From positions 124,001 to 188,000 of the forward strand of contig NZ_AQQP01000005.1 in assembly GCF_002210165.1 (NCBI RefSeq): 64,000 bases of DNA, read 5' to 3'. This DNA comes from Phaeobacter sp. 22II1-1F12B (lineage in GTDB: Bacteria; Pseudomonadota; Alphaproteobacteria; Rhodobacterales; Rhodobacteraceae). The notes beneath the pieces were generated by a model, which saw only the letters and a program-made list of their open reading frames with translations, was not told the DNA's origin and did no database searches. Below, piece after piece: positions 35,752-46,606 of the stretch; position 1 is the first letter of the stretch, and each line of letters opens with the position of its first letter. Position numbers and translations under genes: made by a program.

Positions 35752-37158
35752 CTAGGCGGACGCGGGCATCGCGCTGCTGTTGCGGCGGATGAAACGGGCG
35801 AGCGTTTCCAGATCGTTCGGCAGTTTCGTGACCTGCTCAAGGAGCGTTTCGCGATCCTGCTGACCGGGGGGGAGTTCGGCCACCCTGCCCGTCGCCTGCT
35901 GCACCGTTTCGGAGAACTTGATCGGATGCGCGGTGGACAGGGTGATCATCGGAGTCTGCCCGTCGTTGAACTGCTCGGCGACATGCAGGGCGACGGCGGT
36001 ATGCGGGTCGCAGAGATAACCGGTTTCCGCATAGCAGGCGAGGATACGCGCCGATGCCTCGGCCTGCGTGGCGCGGCCAGCGTCGAAGATTTCGCCGATG
36101 GTGTCGCGCAGCACTTGCGGCAGTTGGTAAGCCGCGCCGGAGGCGAGATCCGCCATCAGGCGCGCAACCAGCGTGGCATCGCGCCCGGAGGCCTCGAACA
36201 AGAGGCGTTCGAAGTTCGAGGATATCTGGATATCCATCGAGGGCGTATTGGTCGCGACCACGTCGCGCAGGGCGTGATCGCCGGTGCTTAGCGTGCGGGT
36301 CAGGATATCGTTTTCGTTGTTTGCGATGACGAGGCGATCAATGGGCAGGCCCATCAGATGCGCGACATAACCTGCATAGATATCGCCGAAATTCCCGGTA
36401 GGCACACAGAAGCTGACCTTGCGATCCGGCGCACCGAGGGCCGTCGCGGCGGTGAAGTAATAGACCACCTGCGCCATGATGCGGCCCCAGTTGATCGAGT
36501 TCACCGCAGAGAGGTTGAACCCCTCGCGCAGATCGGGGCGGGCGAAGAGCGCTTTCACGAGGTTCTGACAATCGTCAAAGCTCCCATCGAGGGCTATGGC
36601 GTGGCAATTGTTCGCATTCAGCGTGGTCATCTGTCGGCGCTGAAATTCCGATACCTTGCCGTCGGGATACATGAAGAACACGTTGACCCGTTTGCTTTCG
36701 AGGAAGGCAGCAAGAGCGGCGCCGCCGGTATCGCCGGAGGTTGCACCAACGATGGTCAGACGCTCTCCCTTTTCCGCGAGAACGTGGTCGATGAGACGTG
36801 CGAGGATCTGCATGGCGAGATCCTTGAAGGCGAGCGTGGGGCCGTGGAACAGTTCGAGCAGCCAGTCGTTCGGGCCAAGCTGCACCAGCGGGGTTATTGC
36901 CGGATGGGTAAAACCGGCATAGGCGTCTTCGATCATCTGTTTCAGGTCGTCCCGCGCGATTTCGCCGCCGGTGAATTTCTCCATCACCGCGAGGACGACC
37001 TCGACATAGGGACGACCGCGAAAACCAGCGATTTCTTCGGGGGTGAAGCGCGGCCAGACATCGGGGACGTAGAGACCGCCATCGCTCGCAAGCCCGGTCA
37101 GAAGGGCTTCTTTGAAGGTGAGATCGCGGGCGTTGCCACGGGTCGAAACGTATTTCAT
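35752..37158 (-). CDS. thrC: Threonine synthase
   Basis: A 468-residue PLP enzyme converting O-phosphohomoserine to threonine. The N-terminus MKYVSTRGNARDLTFKEALL and the PLP-lysine segment ELFHGPTLAFKDLAMQ (about residues 100-116) are diagnostic of the longer fold-type II ThrC, as is VGATSGDTGGAALAAF. The ATG at 37158 gives the normal N-terminus; the longer frame upstream enters the permease fusion gene. It sits only 25 bp after that gene, so this housekeeping enzyme appears to be in the transporter operon. Confidence 0.93.
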   Translation of the reverse strand: MKYVSTRGNARDLTFKEALLTGLASDGGLYVPDVWPRFTPEEIAGFRGRPYVEVVLAVMEKFTGGEIARDDLKQMIEDAYAGFTHPAITPLVQLGPNDWLLELFHGPTLAFKDLAMQILARLIDHVLAEKGERLTIVGATSGDTGGAALAAFLESKRVNVFFMYPDGKVSEFQRRQMTTLNANNCHAIALDGSFDDCQNLVKALFARPDLREGFNLSAVNSINWGRIMAQVVYYFTAATALGAPDRKVSFCVPTGNFGDIYAGYVAHLMGLPIDRLVIANNENDILTRTLSTGDHALRDVVATNTPSMDIQISSNFERLLFEASGRDATLVARLMADLASGAAYQLPQVLRDTIGEIFDAGRATQAEASARILACYAETGYLCDPHTAVALHVAEQFNDGQTPMITLSTAHPIKFSETVQQATGRVAELPPGQQDRETLLEQVTKLPNDLETLARFIRRNSSAMPASA

Positions 37159-37183
37159 CGGTTTTCCCAATCGGGGTGAAGGG

Positions 37184-39055
37184 TCAGGCCTGCCGGGCCA
37201 TGTCCAGCGAGCGGGCGTGTTCGAGGAAGGCAAAGAGCGCCAGATCGAACTTGTCCGGTTGGTTGAAGAACGGGGCATGGCGACCGTTGGGGATGTCCTG
37301 CGGCGCACCGCGCCAGATGTTCCCGTATTTCAGCCGCGCGATGTAGTCGTGGTTGAGGAAGGGATCGTCGCTGCCGTTCAGAATGGCGAAAGGGATCTTG
37401 CCTTCGGACAGAATCCGCATCTGCCGGGGCCAGTCGATCACGCCGAGACGCGAGAGGGCATAGACCCGGGCGCGGCCATCGGTGCGGCGCAGGTTGCGAT
37501 GGAGAAAGGCGGATTCTTCCGAGATCGGGGCGGTCGCGCTATTTGCGTAGTTCGTGGCCTCGGTGCGCGAGAAATACTGCTTGCCCGAGAGAACGAGGTG
37601 CGAGTCCGGGTTGTAGCCGCGTCCGAAGTCATCGGGCACCATGTTGAGCGGCGGCGTGCCGGAAATGGCAAGCGCCGTGACCGTGACATTGCCCCGCGCG
37701 GTCAGTTCCATCGCGACATAGCCGCCAAGCGACCAGCCGAACACCGAAACCTCGGAGACGCCGCAATCGGCAAGGACCTCTTCGGCGATCTCGGCATAGG
37801 CCGAGATATTGTAGCTTTGTTCGGGGTCGGCATTGGTGGAAACACCATGGCCCGGGTAGTCGAAAGAGATGACGCGATAGCGGTCGGCAAAGCTGCGGAA
37901 CTGCTTATGAAACGCTTCTTTGCAGGCGGAGTTTCCGTGCAGCAGTAGCAGGGCCGGTTTGTTGGCATCTCCGGTGTCGGCGACAGAGATCAGGGCGTGA
38001 GAGGTTTGCAGCAGGCGTTCCTTCGCGCCGGTCATCGCCTCGCGCGTGGCGGTTTCGCGGCGGCGCAAGCGGGCGATGGTGGAGGACCGCAGGTTGTCCG
38101 CAACTTCGCGCAATTCCTGCAAGGCCGCCCAGAGACCGCCGGGGTAGAAGACCACGACAAGCACGATGGCAAGCGCGATGACGATGTTCTGCCAAGCGCC
38201 GAACCCGGCCAGCCATTCCGAGAGGATCGAGACCGCAAAGGCGGCGACGACCGGTCCCCATATCGTGCCGGTGCCGCCGACAAGCAGGATCGACAGCAGG
38301 AGCGTCAGAAAACCCATGCCGAAGGCGTCGGGCGAGGCAACGCGCAGGTAGGCGGCATAGAACGCCCCGGCGATGCCGGTAAAGACCGCGCTGGCCATGA
38401 GGGTGAGTGCGCGGGTGCGAGCCTCGGATATGCCGCGGGCAATGGCGTAATACTTGTTGTCGCGCAGCGCCACGGCGGCGCGGCCCAGACGCGAACGGGT
38501 GACGTAGTAGAGAAAGGCCAGATTGGCGGCGAGCAGGCCCAGACCGAGAAAGTAATACCCGATGCGCCCATCGCGTGAGAGGCGATAGTCGCCGATCTGA
38601 AGCGTCGGCAGCGTGACCATGCCCGACGTGCCGCCGGTCACGTCAGACCATGACACCACAACCAGATATATGAGCTGGCCGAAAGCGATGGTGACAAGGA
38701 TGACATAGACCCCGTCGAGGCGCAGCACCGGCAGCGAGATCAGCAGCGCGACGAAAGCCGCCGTGCCTCCGCCTGCGAGGATCGACAACCAGGGCGAAAA
38801 GCCGAGCGTCTTGGCGAGGATCGCGTAGGTATAGATCCCCACCGCGAAGAGAGCCACATGGGCAAAGTTGAACAGCCCGCCATAGCCGAGGCTGAGATCC
38901 CAGCTTGTCGCGACGATGGCAAAGACAAAGGCGAGGATGAGCACATGGCGGAAATAGGTCGCCTCGAAGACGAAGGGAAAGATGACCAGGACCGCAAAGG
39001 CGAGGATCAGCGGCAATAGACCTTGGGTCTTGTGAATGGGGGGATCGTAGCGCAT
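37184..39055 (-). CDS. LivM-type permease fused to an alpha/beta hydrolase
   Basis: A 623-residue fusion. Residues 1-310 are a complete LivM branched-chain-type permease with about nine helices (SWDLSLGYGGLFNFAHVALFAVG; LLVGGTGTIWGPVVAAF). A charged linker (about 315-350, ARLRRRETATREAMTG) leads to an alpha/beta hydrolase (about 353-623): the oxyanion region LLLLHGNSACKEAFHKQF, the nucleophile elbow GWSLGGY with Ser442, the acid Asp563 or Asp564 in NGSDDPF, and His593 in NGRHAPFFNQP. The triad looks intact. The linker follows the last helix, so the hydrolase is probably cytosolic, where it could act on the imported compound. The reading frame is continuous. Confidence 0.9.
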   Translation of the reverse strand: MRYDPPIHKTQGLLPLILAFAVLVIFPFVFEATYFRHVLILAFVFAIVATSWDLSLGYGGLFNFAHVALFAVGIYTYAILAKTLGFSPWLSILAGGGTAAFVALLISLPVLRLDGVYVILVTIAFGQLIYLVVVSWSDVTGGTSGMVTLPTLQIGDYRLSRDGRIGYYFLGLGLLAANLAFLYYVTRSRLGRAAVALRDNKYYAIARGISEARTRALTLMASAVFTGIAGAFYAAYLRVASPDAFGMGFLTLLLSILLVGGTGTIWGPVVAAFAVSILSEWLAGFGAWQNIVIALAIVLVVVFYPGGLWAALQELREVADNLRSSTIARLRRRETATREAMTGAKERLLQTSHALISVADTGDANKPALLLLHGNSACKEAFHKQFRSFADRYRVISFDYPGHGVSTNADPEQSYNISAYAEIAEEVLADCGVSEVSVFGWSLGGYVAMELTARGNVTVTALAISGTPPLNMVPDDFGRGYNPDSHLVLSGKQYFSRTEATNYANSATAPISEESAFLHRNLRRTDGRARVYALSRLGVIDWPRQMRILSEGKIPFAILNGSDDPFLNHDYIARLKYGNIWRGAPQDIPNGRHAPFFNQPDKFDLALFAFLEHARSLDMARQA

Positions 39056-39056
39056 G

Positions 39057-39944
39057 TCAGAGGGTCCTTTGGTATTTGCCGAACAGCCCCTCGGGCTTGA
39101 TCAGCAAGACCACGATCATCGTGAAGAACAGAACGGCGGGCGCCCAGTAGAGGCCGACGAAATAGATCGAGAAAGCTTCGAGCAGGCCGATGATGAAGGC
39201 GGCATAGATCGGGCTGGAAAAGCGCGCGACGCCACCGAAAATCACCACGATCAGGGCCTTCATCAGCGGTTCGCTGCCCATGGCCGGGTTCATGAAACGG
39301 ATGGTGCCGATGAAGACGCCCGCGAGACCGGCGGTCACGGCAGAGAGGCCAAGGACCAGCGCGAAATACATCGGCACGTTCAGCCCGAGCAATTGCGCGG
39401 CTTCGCGGTTCTGCGAGACCGCGCGCATGGCCCGGCCCGGACGGGAATAGCGCAGAAAGGCCCCTACCCCGACTAGGATCGCCAGAACCAGCACCAGCAG
39501 GATGATTTCGCTGAGCGCGAGGTGAAAGCCGCCGACGGCCAGCTCGCCCTCGGCCATTTTCGGGATCTGCTTGGAGCGCGGTCCCCAGATCACCAGAAGC
39601 ACGTTTTCGAGGATGGCAGAGCCTGCGAGCGTGGTGATCACGGTGATCAGGACCACGTCGCTGCGCCTCTCGAAAGGCTTCACGAGGGTGAGGTGGAGAA
39701 AGGCACCGATGGCGAACATCACCAGCGAGGTGGCGATTATACCCAGCGCCAGCGGCCAGCCAAAGGCGTCGGTGGCCGAGAATTGCCACGCCACATAGGC
39801 CCCAAGCGCGATAAAGGCGCCGTGGGCAAAATTGAAGATGCCGAGGGTGGTCCAGACCAGCGACAGCCCGGTTGCCATCAGCGCATAAAGCGCCCCAAGC
39901 ACGATGCCGCCCTTGATGATCGAGAAGAGGGTTACAGGATCCAT
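39057..39944 (-). CDS. livH: Branched-chain-type ABC transporter permease LivH
   Basis: A 295-residue permease with the LivH pattern GIVLGALYALMATGLSLVWTTLGIFNFAHGAFIALGAY at the N-terminus and PGRAMRAVSQNREAAQLLGLNV, the ATPase-coupling loop. The ATG at 39944 starts this sequence and overlaps the livF stop by one base; the longer open frame upstream is a shadow of livF. It pairs with the LivM fusion protein. The transported ligand is not evident: this family also carries amides, urea and aromatic acids. Confidence 0.92.
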   Translation of the reverse strand: MDPVTLFSIIKGGIVLGALYALMATGLSLVWTTLGIFNFAHGAFIALGAYVAWQFSATDAFGWPLALGIIATSLVMFAIGAFLHLTLVKPFERRSDVVLITVITTLAGSAILENVLLVIWGPRSKQIPKMAEGELAVGGFHLALSEIILLVLVLAILVGVGAFLRYSRPGRAMRAVSQNREAAQLLGLNVPMYFALVLGLSAVTAGLAGVFIGTIRFMNPAMGSEPLMKALIVVIFGGVARFSSPIYAAFIIGLLEAFSIYFVGLYWAPAVLFFTMIVVLLIKPEGLFGKYQRTL

Positions 39945-40723
39945 CAGTGTTGATCTCCGAAAAGGATGGCCATCAGACCGTCGTGGTCGGGCATTTCCTC
40001 GCGGCTCATGCGGCCCGAGATGCGGCCGTGATCGAAGAGGTAAAGCGTGTCTATGATCTGCTCGAGAAAGGCGACGTCCTGATCGATCAGGATGATCGGC
40101 AGGCCGGTTTCCTTGACCGTGAGGATGGCCGCGCAAAGTTCGGCGCGGATTTTCGGTGAAAGGCCAAGGGTCGGCTCATCAAGGATCAGCAGCCGCGGCG
40201 CGGACATCAGCCCGGCTGCGACCGAGACCATCTGGCGTTCGCCGCCCGACAGGAAGCGGATCTTGTGATCGTTGCGTTCGACGAGGCGTGGAAAAAGCGA
40301 CTGCACCTCGGCCAGCGACCAGCCCTTGCGGCCCCGCGCGGCGGTAGTCGAGATCGACAGGGTTTCGGCGACGGTCAGTTCGGGAAACAGAAGGTTGCCT
40401 TGCTGGACGTGGATCAGACCGGCGCGCGCCACCTGTTTCGGGTCCATCCGGCGGCGGGTGACGGCGTCGTAGTTGAAATTGCGCCATTTCCGGCTGCCGC
40501 GTTCGCCGGGTCGGTTGAGCCGCTGGCCGTCAAATATGATCTCGCCGCTCCACGGGTCGATGAGACCGCTGAGCGTCTTGAGAAAGGTGGTCTTGCCGTG
40601 GCCGTTCGGCCCGAAAATGCCGATGCTTTCGCCCTTGGCGACGGTGAGGTCGACGTTGCGGAAAATCTTGATCGGGTCATAGCCCGAGGAAAGACCGCGG
40701 ACGGAAAGGATGGGATCACTCAT
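39944..40723 (-). CDS. livF: Branched-chain-type ABC transporter ATPase LivF
   Basis: A 259-residue ATPase with Walker A GPNGHGKTTFLKTLSG, signature FLSGGERQMVSVAAGLM and Walker B RLLILDEPTLGLSPKI. The LivF-like histidine in Walker A (GHGKTT) and VQQGNLLFPELTVAETL distinguish it from LivG. It overlaps livG by eight bases. Confidence 0.92.
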   Translation of the reverse strand: MSDPILSVRGLSSGYDPIKIFRNVDLTVAKGESIGIFGPNGHGKTTFLKTLSGLIDPWSGEIIFDGQRLNRPGERGSRKWRNFNYDAVTRRRMDPKQVARAGLIHVQQGNLLFPELTVAETLSISTTAARGRKGWSLAEVQSLFPRLVERNDHKIRFLSGGERQMVSVAAGLMSAPRLLILDEPTLGLSPKIRAELCAAILTVKETGLPIILIDQDVAFLEQIIDTLYLFDHGRISGRMSREEMPDHDGLMAILFGDQH

Positions 40724-41453
40724 GGCTGGCTCCGAGATAGGCGTCGACCACTTCGGCCTGTTTGATCACCTCGGCAGGCAGGCCGTTGGCGATCACCCTG
40801 CCCTGATCCAGCACGAGAAGCCGGTCTGACACCTCCATCAAAAGGGACAGGACATGTTCGATAAGAACGACGGTGATGCCGGTGCCGCGAATGGTCAGGA
40901 TGATCTCTTTCATGCGTTCGATCTCGGGGCCGGTGAGGCTTGACGCGGGTTCGTCCATCAACAGCACGCGGGGTCGAAGTGCGAGCGCGCTCGCGATCAT
41001 GAGCTGCTTGCGGTAGAAGATCGGCACGGAATCCGCCGCCATGTTCTGCATGGTCGAGGGAAAACCGACGAGGGCGAGGACCTCATTGGCGCGGGCGAGC
41101 TGCTGTTCAAAGCTGAGTTTCGGCGCCTGGCTTTCCACCGCCACCAGCACGTTGTCGATGGCGCTGAGCGAACCGAACACGTTTTCCCGCTGAAAGGTCC
41201 GCGCGATGCCGGAAAGCGAAATTTCATGGGCTCGGCGGTCATGCGCAGATTTGCCGTCGAGTTCTATTGTACCGGCGGTCGGGCCGAAGGGGATCTTGGT
41301 GATGATGTTGAAGAGCGTGCTCTTGCCGCTGCCGTTGGGTCCGGCGACACCAAAGATCTGGCCCTGCATGACGTCAAAGCTGACATCGTCGACCGCTTTG
41401 AGACCGCCAAAGCTTTTGGAGAGCCCGCGCGCCGACAGGATGGGTGTGTTCAT
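40716..41453 (-). CDS. livG: Branched-chain-type ABC transporter ATPase LivG
   Basis: A 245-residue ATPase with Walker A GPNGSGKSTLFNIITK and the LivG hallmark ISLSGIARTFQRENVFGSLSAIDNVLVAV. Walker B is RVLLMDEPASSLTGPEIE. The usual LSGGQ signature is altered (the segment before Walker B reads PIFYRKQLMIASALALRP), which is unusual for LivG. The ATG at 41453 gives the conserved N-terminus MNTPILSARGLSKSFGG. Confidence 0.88.
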   Translation of the reverse strand: MNTPILSARGLSKSFGGLKAVDDVSFDVMQGQIFGVAGPNGSGKSTLFNIITKIPFGPTAGTIELDGKSAHDRRAHEISLSGIARTFQRENVFGSLSAIDNVLVAVESQAPKLSFEQQLARANEVLALVGFPSTMQNMAADSVPIFYRKQLMIASALALRPRVLLMDEPASSLTGPEIERMKEIILTIRGTGITVVLIEHVLSLLMEVSDRLLVLDQGRVIANGLPAEVIKQAEVVDAYLGASHE

Positions 41454-41472
41454 GGGGTTTTCCAGGCGAAAT

Positions 41473-41507
41473 GGCCTGCCGCGCGAATGGGACACGCGCG
41501 ACAGGCC
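41473..41507 (-). other. Intercistronic hairpin between binding protein and livG
   Basis: GGCCTG (41473-41478) and CAGGCC (41502-41507) plus CGCGCG (41480-41485) and CGCGCG (41495-41500) form a long stem with one mismatch and a 9-base loop. No T-run follows on the minus strand. Such a structure could stabilise the 3' end of the abundant binding-protein mRNA. Confidence 0.6.
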
Positions 41508-41524
41508 GGGGGTCACGGAGGGAA

Positions 41525-42772
41525 TTATTCGGCGCTCATCCAGGGCGGCAGGCGGAATTCGCCATTCGCATAGGCGTCGGGTTTGATCATCGCCCTTTCG
41601 CCATCCCAGAGCTGCCAGAAGGTGACCGGGACGTGATCATCATCCTGAAGCGCGACATGGGTTTCCGGATCGAATTCGATGTTGCCCGAGGCGGTCATCT
41701 TGTTCGTTTCGCCCAGCGCCTTGCCGATCGCGTCGTGGTCGGTCGGATCGCCGACCTTTTCAAGCGCATCGAAATAGATGTTGGTCATCTCGTAGAGGCC
41801 AACGCCGTAGGTGCCGGTCTCCATGCCGAAGCGTGCCTTGTAGGCTGCAACCATTTCCTGACCGTGGGGCCATTTCGGCGTATCGAGATTGCCGCCGATC
41901 AGGTTGTAAATGACACCGTTGGCCTTTTCGCCGGTCAGTTCGAGGAATTCCGGCACCGATGGCGCGTATTGCAGGAAGACGAGGCTGTCGCTGGGGTTTT
42001 CGAGGAACTGGTTCAGGAACAGCGCCGAGTTGCCCGGCAGGTAGTCCGTGTTCACCACGAGGTCGGGATTGGTTTCGTTGACCTTGGCGAGGATGACCTT
42101 CCAGTCGTTGACTTCGCCAAAGGGAACGAGTTCGTCCACCACGATGTCCCATCCGCCCTCTTCAAAGCTGGCCTTCATGCCTTCGGAGATGGTCTTGGAA
42201 TAAGGGTTGTCGGAAGAGATGATCGCGACGGTCTTGTCGTCGATGGTGATCTCGCCATCTTCGCCCAGCGCCTCGACCATCGGCAGGACATCGGTTTCAT
42301 AACCGGTGAAGGACGCGGTGAAGGACCAGCAGCAGTTGTAGTACTCCGGGTCCTGCGAGGTGATCGCCATGAACCCCGGGCTGGGGCCAGCCGCGATATA
42401 GGGCATGTTTTCTTCGGCCATCAGTTCGACTTCGAACATCGAGAGGCTTGCATAGCCGGTCACGATGACCTCGACCCCGTCCGTGCCCAGCAGACGCTCG
42501 ACCGCAGAAGACACGTTCGCGGCCGAGTGATCCTTGACGTCCGCGACTTCGATTTCAAAGGTATGCCCGGCGACGCCGCCCTTGGCATTTGCTTCTTCGA
42601 CGGCCCAGGTCACGCCCCGGACGAATTCCTCGCCATCCGAGGCAGTGGCCCCGGTCAGCGGGGCGAGAACGCCGATTTTCACCACATCTGCCATGGCCGC
42701 ACCGGCCAGCAGAGAGACGGTGCTTGCGCTTGCAAGCAGCTGTACAATTCTTGTCATGTTTTTGTGCATCAT
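41525..42772 (-). CDS. Liv-type ABC transporter substrate-binding protein
   Basis: A 415-residue periplasmic protein with a signal peptide (MMHKNMTRIVQLLASASTVSLLAGAAMA) and the LivJ/AmiC-type fold: DVVKIGVLAPLTGATASDGEEFVRG, then VEVIVTGYASLSMFEVELMAEE. It supplies the LivGFHM proteins. The ATG at 42772 precedes a normal signal peptide and follows GGGAAAAGG; a longer upstream frame lacks features. It is the first gene of the minus-strand operon and divergent from the LuxR gene. Confidence 0.9.
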   Translation of the reverse strand: MMHKNMTRIVQLLASASTVSLLAGAAMADVVKIGVLAPLTGATASDGEEFVRGVTWAVEEANAKGGVAGHTFEIEVADVKDHSAANVSSAVERLLGTDGVEVIVTGYASLSMFEVELMAEENMPYIAAGPSPGFMAITSQDPEYYNCCWSFTASFTGYETDVLPMVEALGEDGEITIDDKTVAIISSDNPYSKTISEGMKASFEEGGWDIVVDELVPFGEVNDWKVILAKVNETNPDLVVNTDYLPGNSALFLNQFLENPSDSLVFLQYAPSVPEFLELTGEKANGVIYNLIGGNLDTPKWPHGQEMVAAYKARFGMETGTYGVGLYEMTNIYFDALEKVGDPTDHDAIGKALGETNKMTASGNIEFDPETHVALQDDDHVPVTFWQLWDGERAMIKPDAYANGEFRLPPWMSAE

Positions 42773-42823
42773 TGCCTTTTCCCTGTAATTCAGTGCAGGC
42801 TGACGCAGAGCAGTACGCTTCTC

Positions 42824-42843
42824 AACTGGCAGATCTTGCAAAA
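42824..42843. promoter_or_regulatory. Lux-box-like element between luxR solo and transporter
   Basis: AACTGGCAGATCTTGCAAAA has the CTG-N10-CAg layout of LuxR boxes (CTG-N10-CAA here) around a palindromic AGATCT centre. Outer and some inner positions break symmetry. It lies between the divergent starts at 42772 and 42903, where a LuxR regulator would act on both. Confidence 0.45.
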
Positions 42844-42902
42844 ACAGGGGGTGTTCTGTTCGCTTTTTGACGGGCGCAGCAGCATTCACGGGCAAGACTC
42901 CG

Positions 42903-43631
42903 ATGGCCGCGACATTGGGACAGATCGAATTTTTCGACCGGGCGCAGGCAATGCCCTGGAGTGAGATGGCGCGCGAAATCGACGGCTTTCTGGCGCGGAT
43001 CGGGCTTGATTTCTACAGCTTCCTGCCGATCCGAAAAGGCGAATTTCCGAAAGGCGATGTGCTGCGCGGATTGAAGACGAACTATGAGGACGACTGGGTG
43101 CAGCGCTATTGCGAGCGCAGCTACAACCAAGTCGATCCGGTCTGCGAAATGGCAGGTTCGGCCCGCAGCCCCTACCACTGGGGCACGGAGAGTTTCCTTG
43201 GCAATTTCGAGAAACGGCAACGCCGCGTGTTCTACGAGGCGCGGGAATATGGCATCCGTTACGGGTTCTCGCTGCCGATCATCAGCGCGGATGGTGGCGT
43301 GGCGCTGGTGTCGTTCAGTTCGGACAACCGCAGCACGCTGCGCGAGGTGATCAAGACGGAAGGAGCGATGCTGCACATGGCGTCGCACCAGATCTGCGAC
43401 AACCTTGTGCGTCCGCGCGAGCCGCGCGAGAGCGAGGCCAACCCGCTGTCGTCGCGCGAACGCGAGGCTCTGGCATGGGTGGCGCGGGGGATGACCAGCG
43501 AGGAACTGGCGGATCGCATGTTCCTGTCGGTTTCGGCAGTGAATTACCACCTTGGTAACGCAAGCCGGAAATTGAGCGCGCGCAACCGGCATCACGCGGC
43601 GCTGCTCGCCCTTGCGGGCGGCTACATCTGA
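42903..43631 (+). CDS. LuxR-family regulator with AHL-binding domain (LuxR solo)
   Basis: A 242-residue regulator with an N-terminal autoinducer-binding domain and a C-terminal GerE helix-turn-helix (LSSREREALAWVARGMTSEELADRMFLSVSAVNYHLGNASRKL). All six ligand-pocket residues diagnostic for acyl-homoserine lactone receptors are present: Trp65, Tyr69, Asp78, Pro79, Trp93 and Gly121, each offset by eight from TraR numbering. No luxI synthase is in the window, so it is a solo here. The ATG at 42903 is chosen; a TTG 12 codons upstream is possible. Confidence 0.9.
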   Translation: MAATLGQIEFFDRAQAMPWSEMAREIDGFLARIGLDFYSFLPIRKGEFPKGDVLRGLKTNYEDDWVQRYCERSYNQVDPVCEMAGSARSPYHWGTESFLGNFEKRQRRVFYEAREYGIRYGFSLPIISADGGVALVSFSSDNRSTLREVIKTEGAMLHMASHQICDNLVRPREPRESEANPLSSREREALAWVARGMTSEELADRMFLSVSAVNYHLGNASRKLSARNRHHAALLALAGGYI

Positions 43632-43638
43632 GGTTCCG

Positions 43639-44498
43639 TCAGACCGGGGGGAAGCCGAAGAGATCCTGCGGGTTCGTTACCAGCGCTTTTTGCCGGGTGT
43701 CCTCATCCAACCAGCCGAGCACCGTGTCGAGCAACTGACCTTCGTCGGGATATTCCTCGGTCGTCTTCGCAAGATTGTGCGGCCAGTTGGTGCCCCAGAG
43801 CAGTCTTTCAGGGGCGTGGGCCGCGATGGCCCGGGCGTTGGCGGCAATGTCGGCGTAATCCGGGCCGCCGGTGAGCGAGCTTTCGTAGCACCCGGCGAGT
43901 TTGAACCAGCATTTGCCCGTGTCGATAAGCCGTTTCACAGCCGCGATTTCCGCCCCATCGGGATCGGCACCGCGAAAGAACTTGCCGTGGTGGTCGAGTA
44001 TCCAGCGGCATTTCAGACTTGAAAGCCGCTTTTCGTGTTCGAGAATATCCGATCCATCGAACTGAACGGCGAGCATCCATCCATGGGCGGCAGCGAGCGC
44101 ATCGACCGTTTCAAGCTCATCCAGTCTAACCGCGCCACCGGGCAGATCCATGACGCGGGCGCCGACGATGCGTGCATCGCTTAAGCGCTGCATCTCGGCG
44201 TCGGTGGTTTCGCCGTCCACCACGGCAACGCCGCGCGCCGCATCGCCCATTTCGGCAAGGCAAGCCAGCAGGTTGCCATTATCGCGCTGCTGGGCATTGC
44301 CCTGCGTTATCACGACCCGGTCGATGCCCAGCCAGTCCGCCATCTGTCGGTACATCGCCGGGGTTGGCAGCGGGTCCGGCGGATTGGGCGGGCCACCCGG
44401 CAGGGCCGGAAAGCCCGGCAGGTACATGTGGCACTGGCTGTCCACCGTACCCTTGGGCAGGGTGATGGCCGGTTTCGCGCCGGTCAGCTTGCGTTCAA

Positions 44499-44502
<4 letters not shown>
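43639..44502 (-). CDS. gli: D-galactarolactone isomerase, amidohydrolase superfamily
   Basis: A 287-residue TIM-barrel amidohydrolase of the 2-pyrone-4,6-dicarboxylate hydrolase/galactarolactone isomerase group. The metal-site start DSQCHMYLPGFP has Gln in place of the usual first His. WILDHHGKFFRG and LLWGTNWPHNL follow. The family isomerises D-galactaro-1,5-lactone, the product of uronate dehydrogenase, to the 1,4-lactone. Its start overlaps the cycloisomerase gene by four bases, and all other pathway genes are adjacent, which decides the specific name. Confidence 0.82.
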
Positions 44503-46594
<2,092 letters not shown>

Positions 46595-46606
<12 letters not shown>

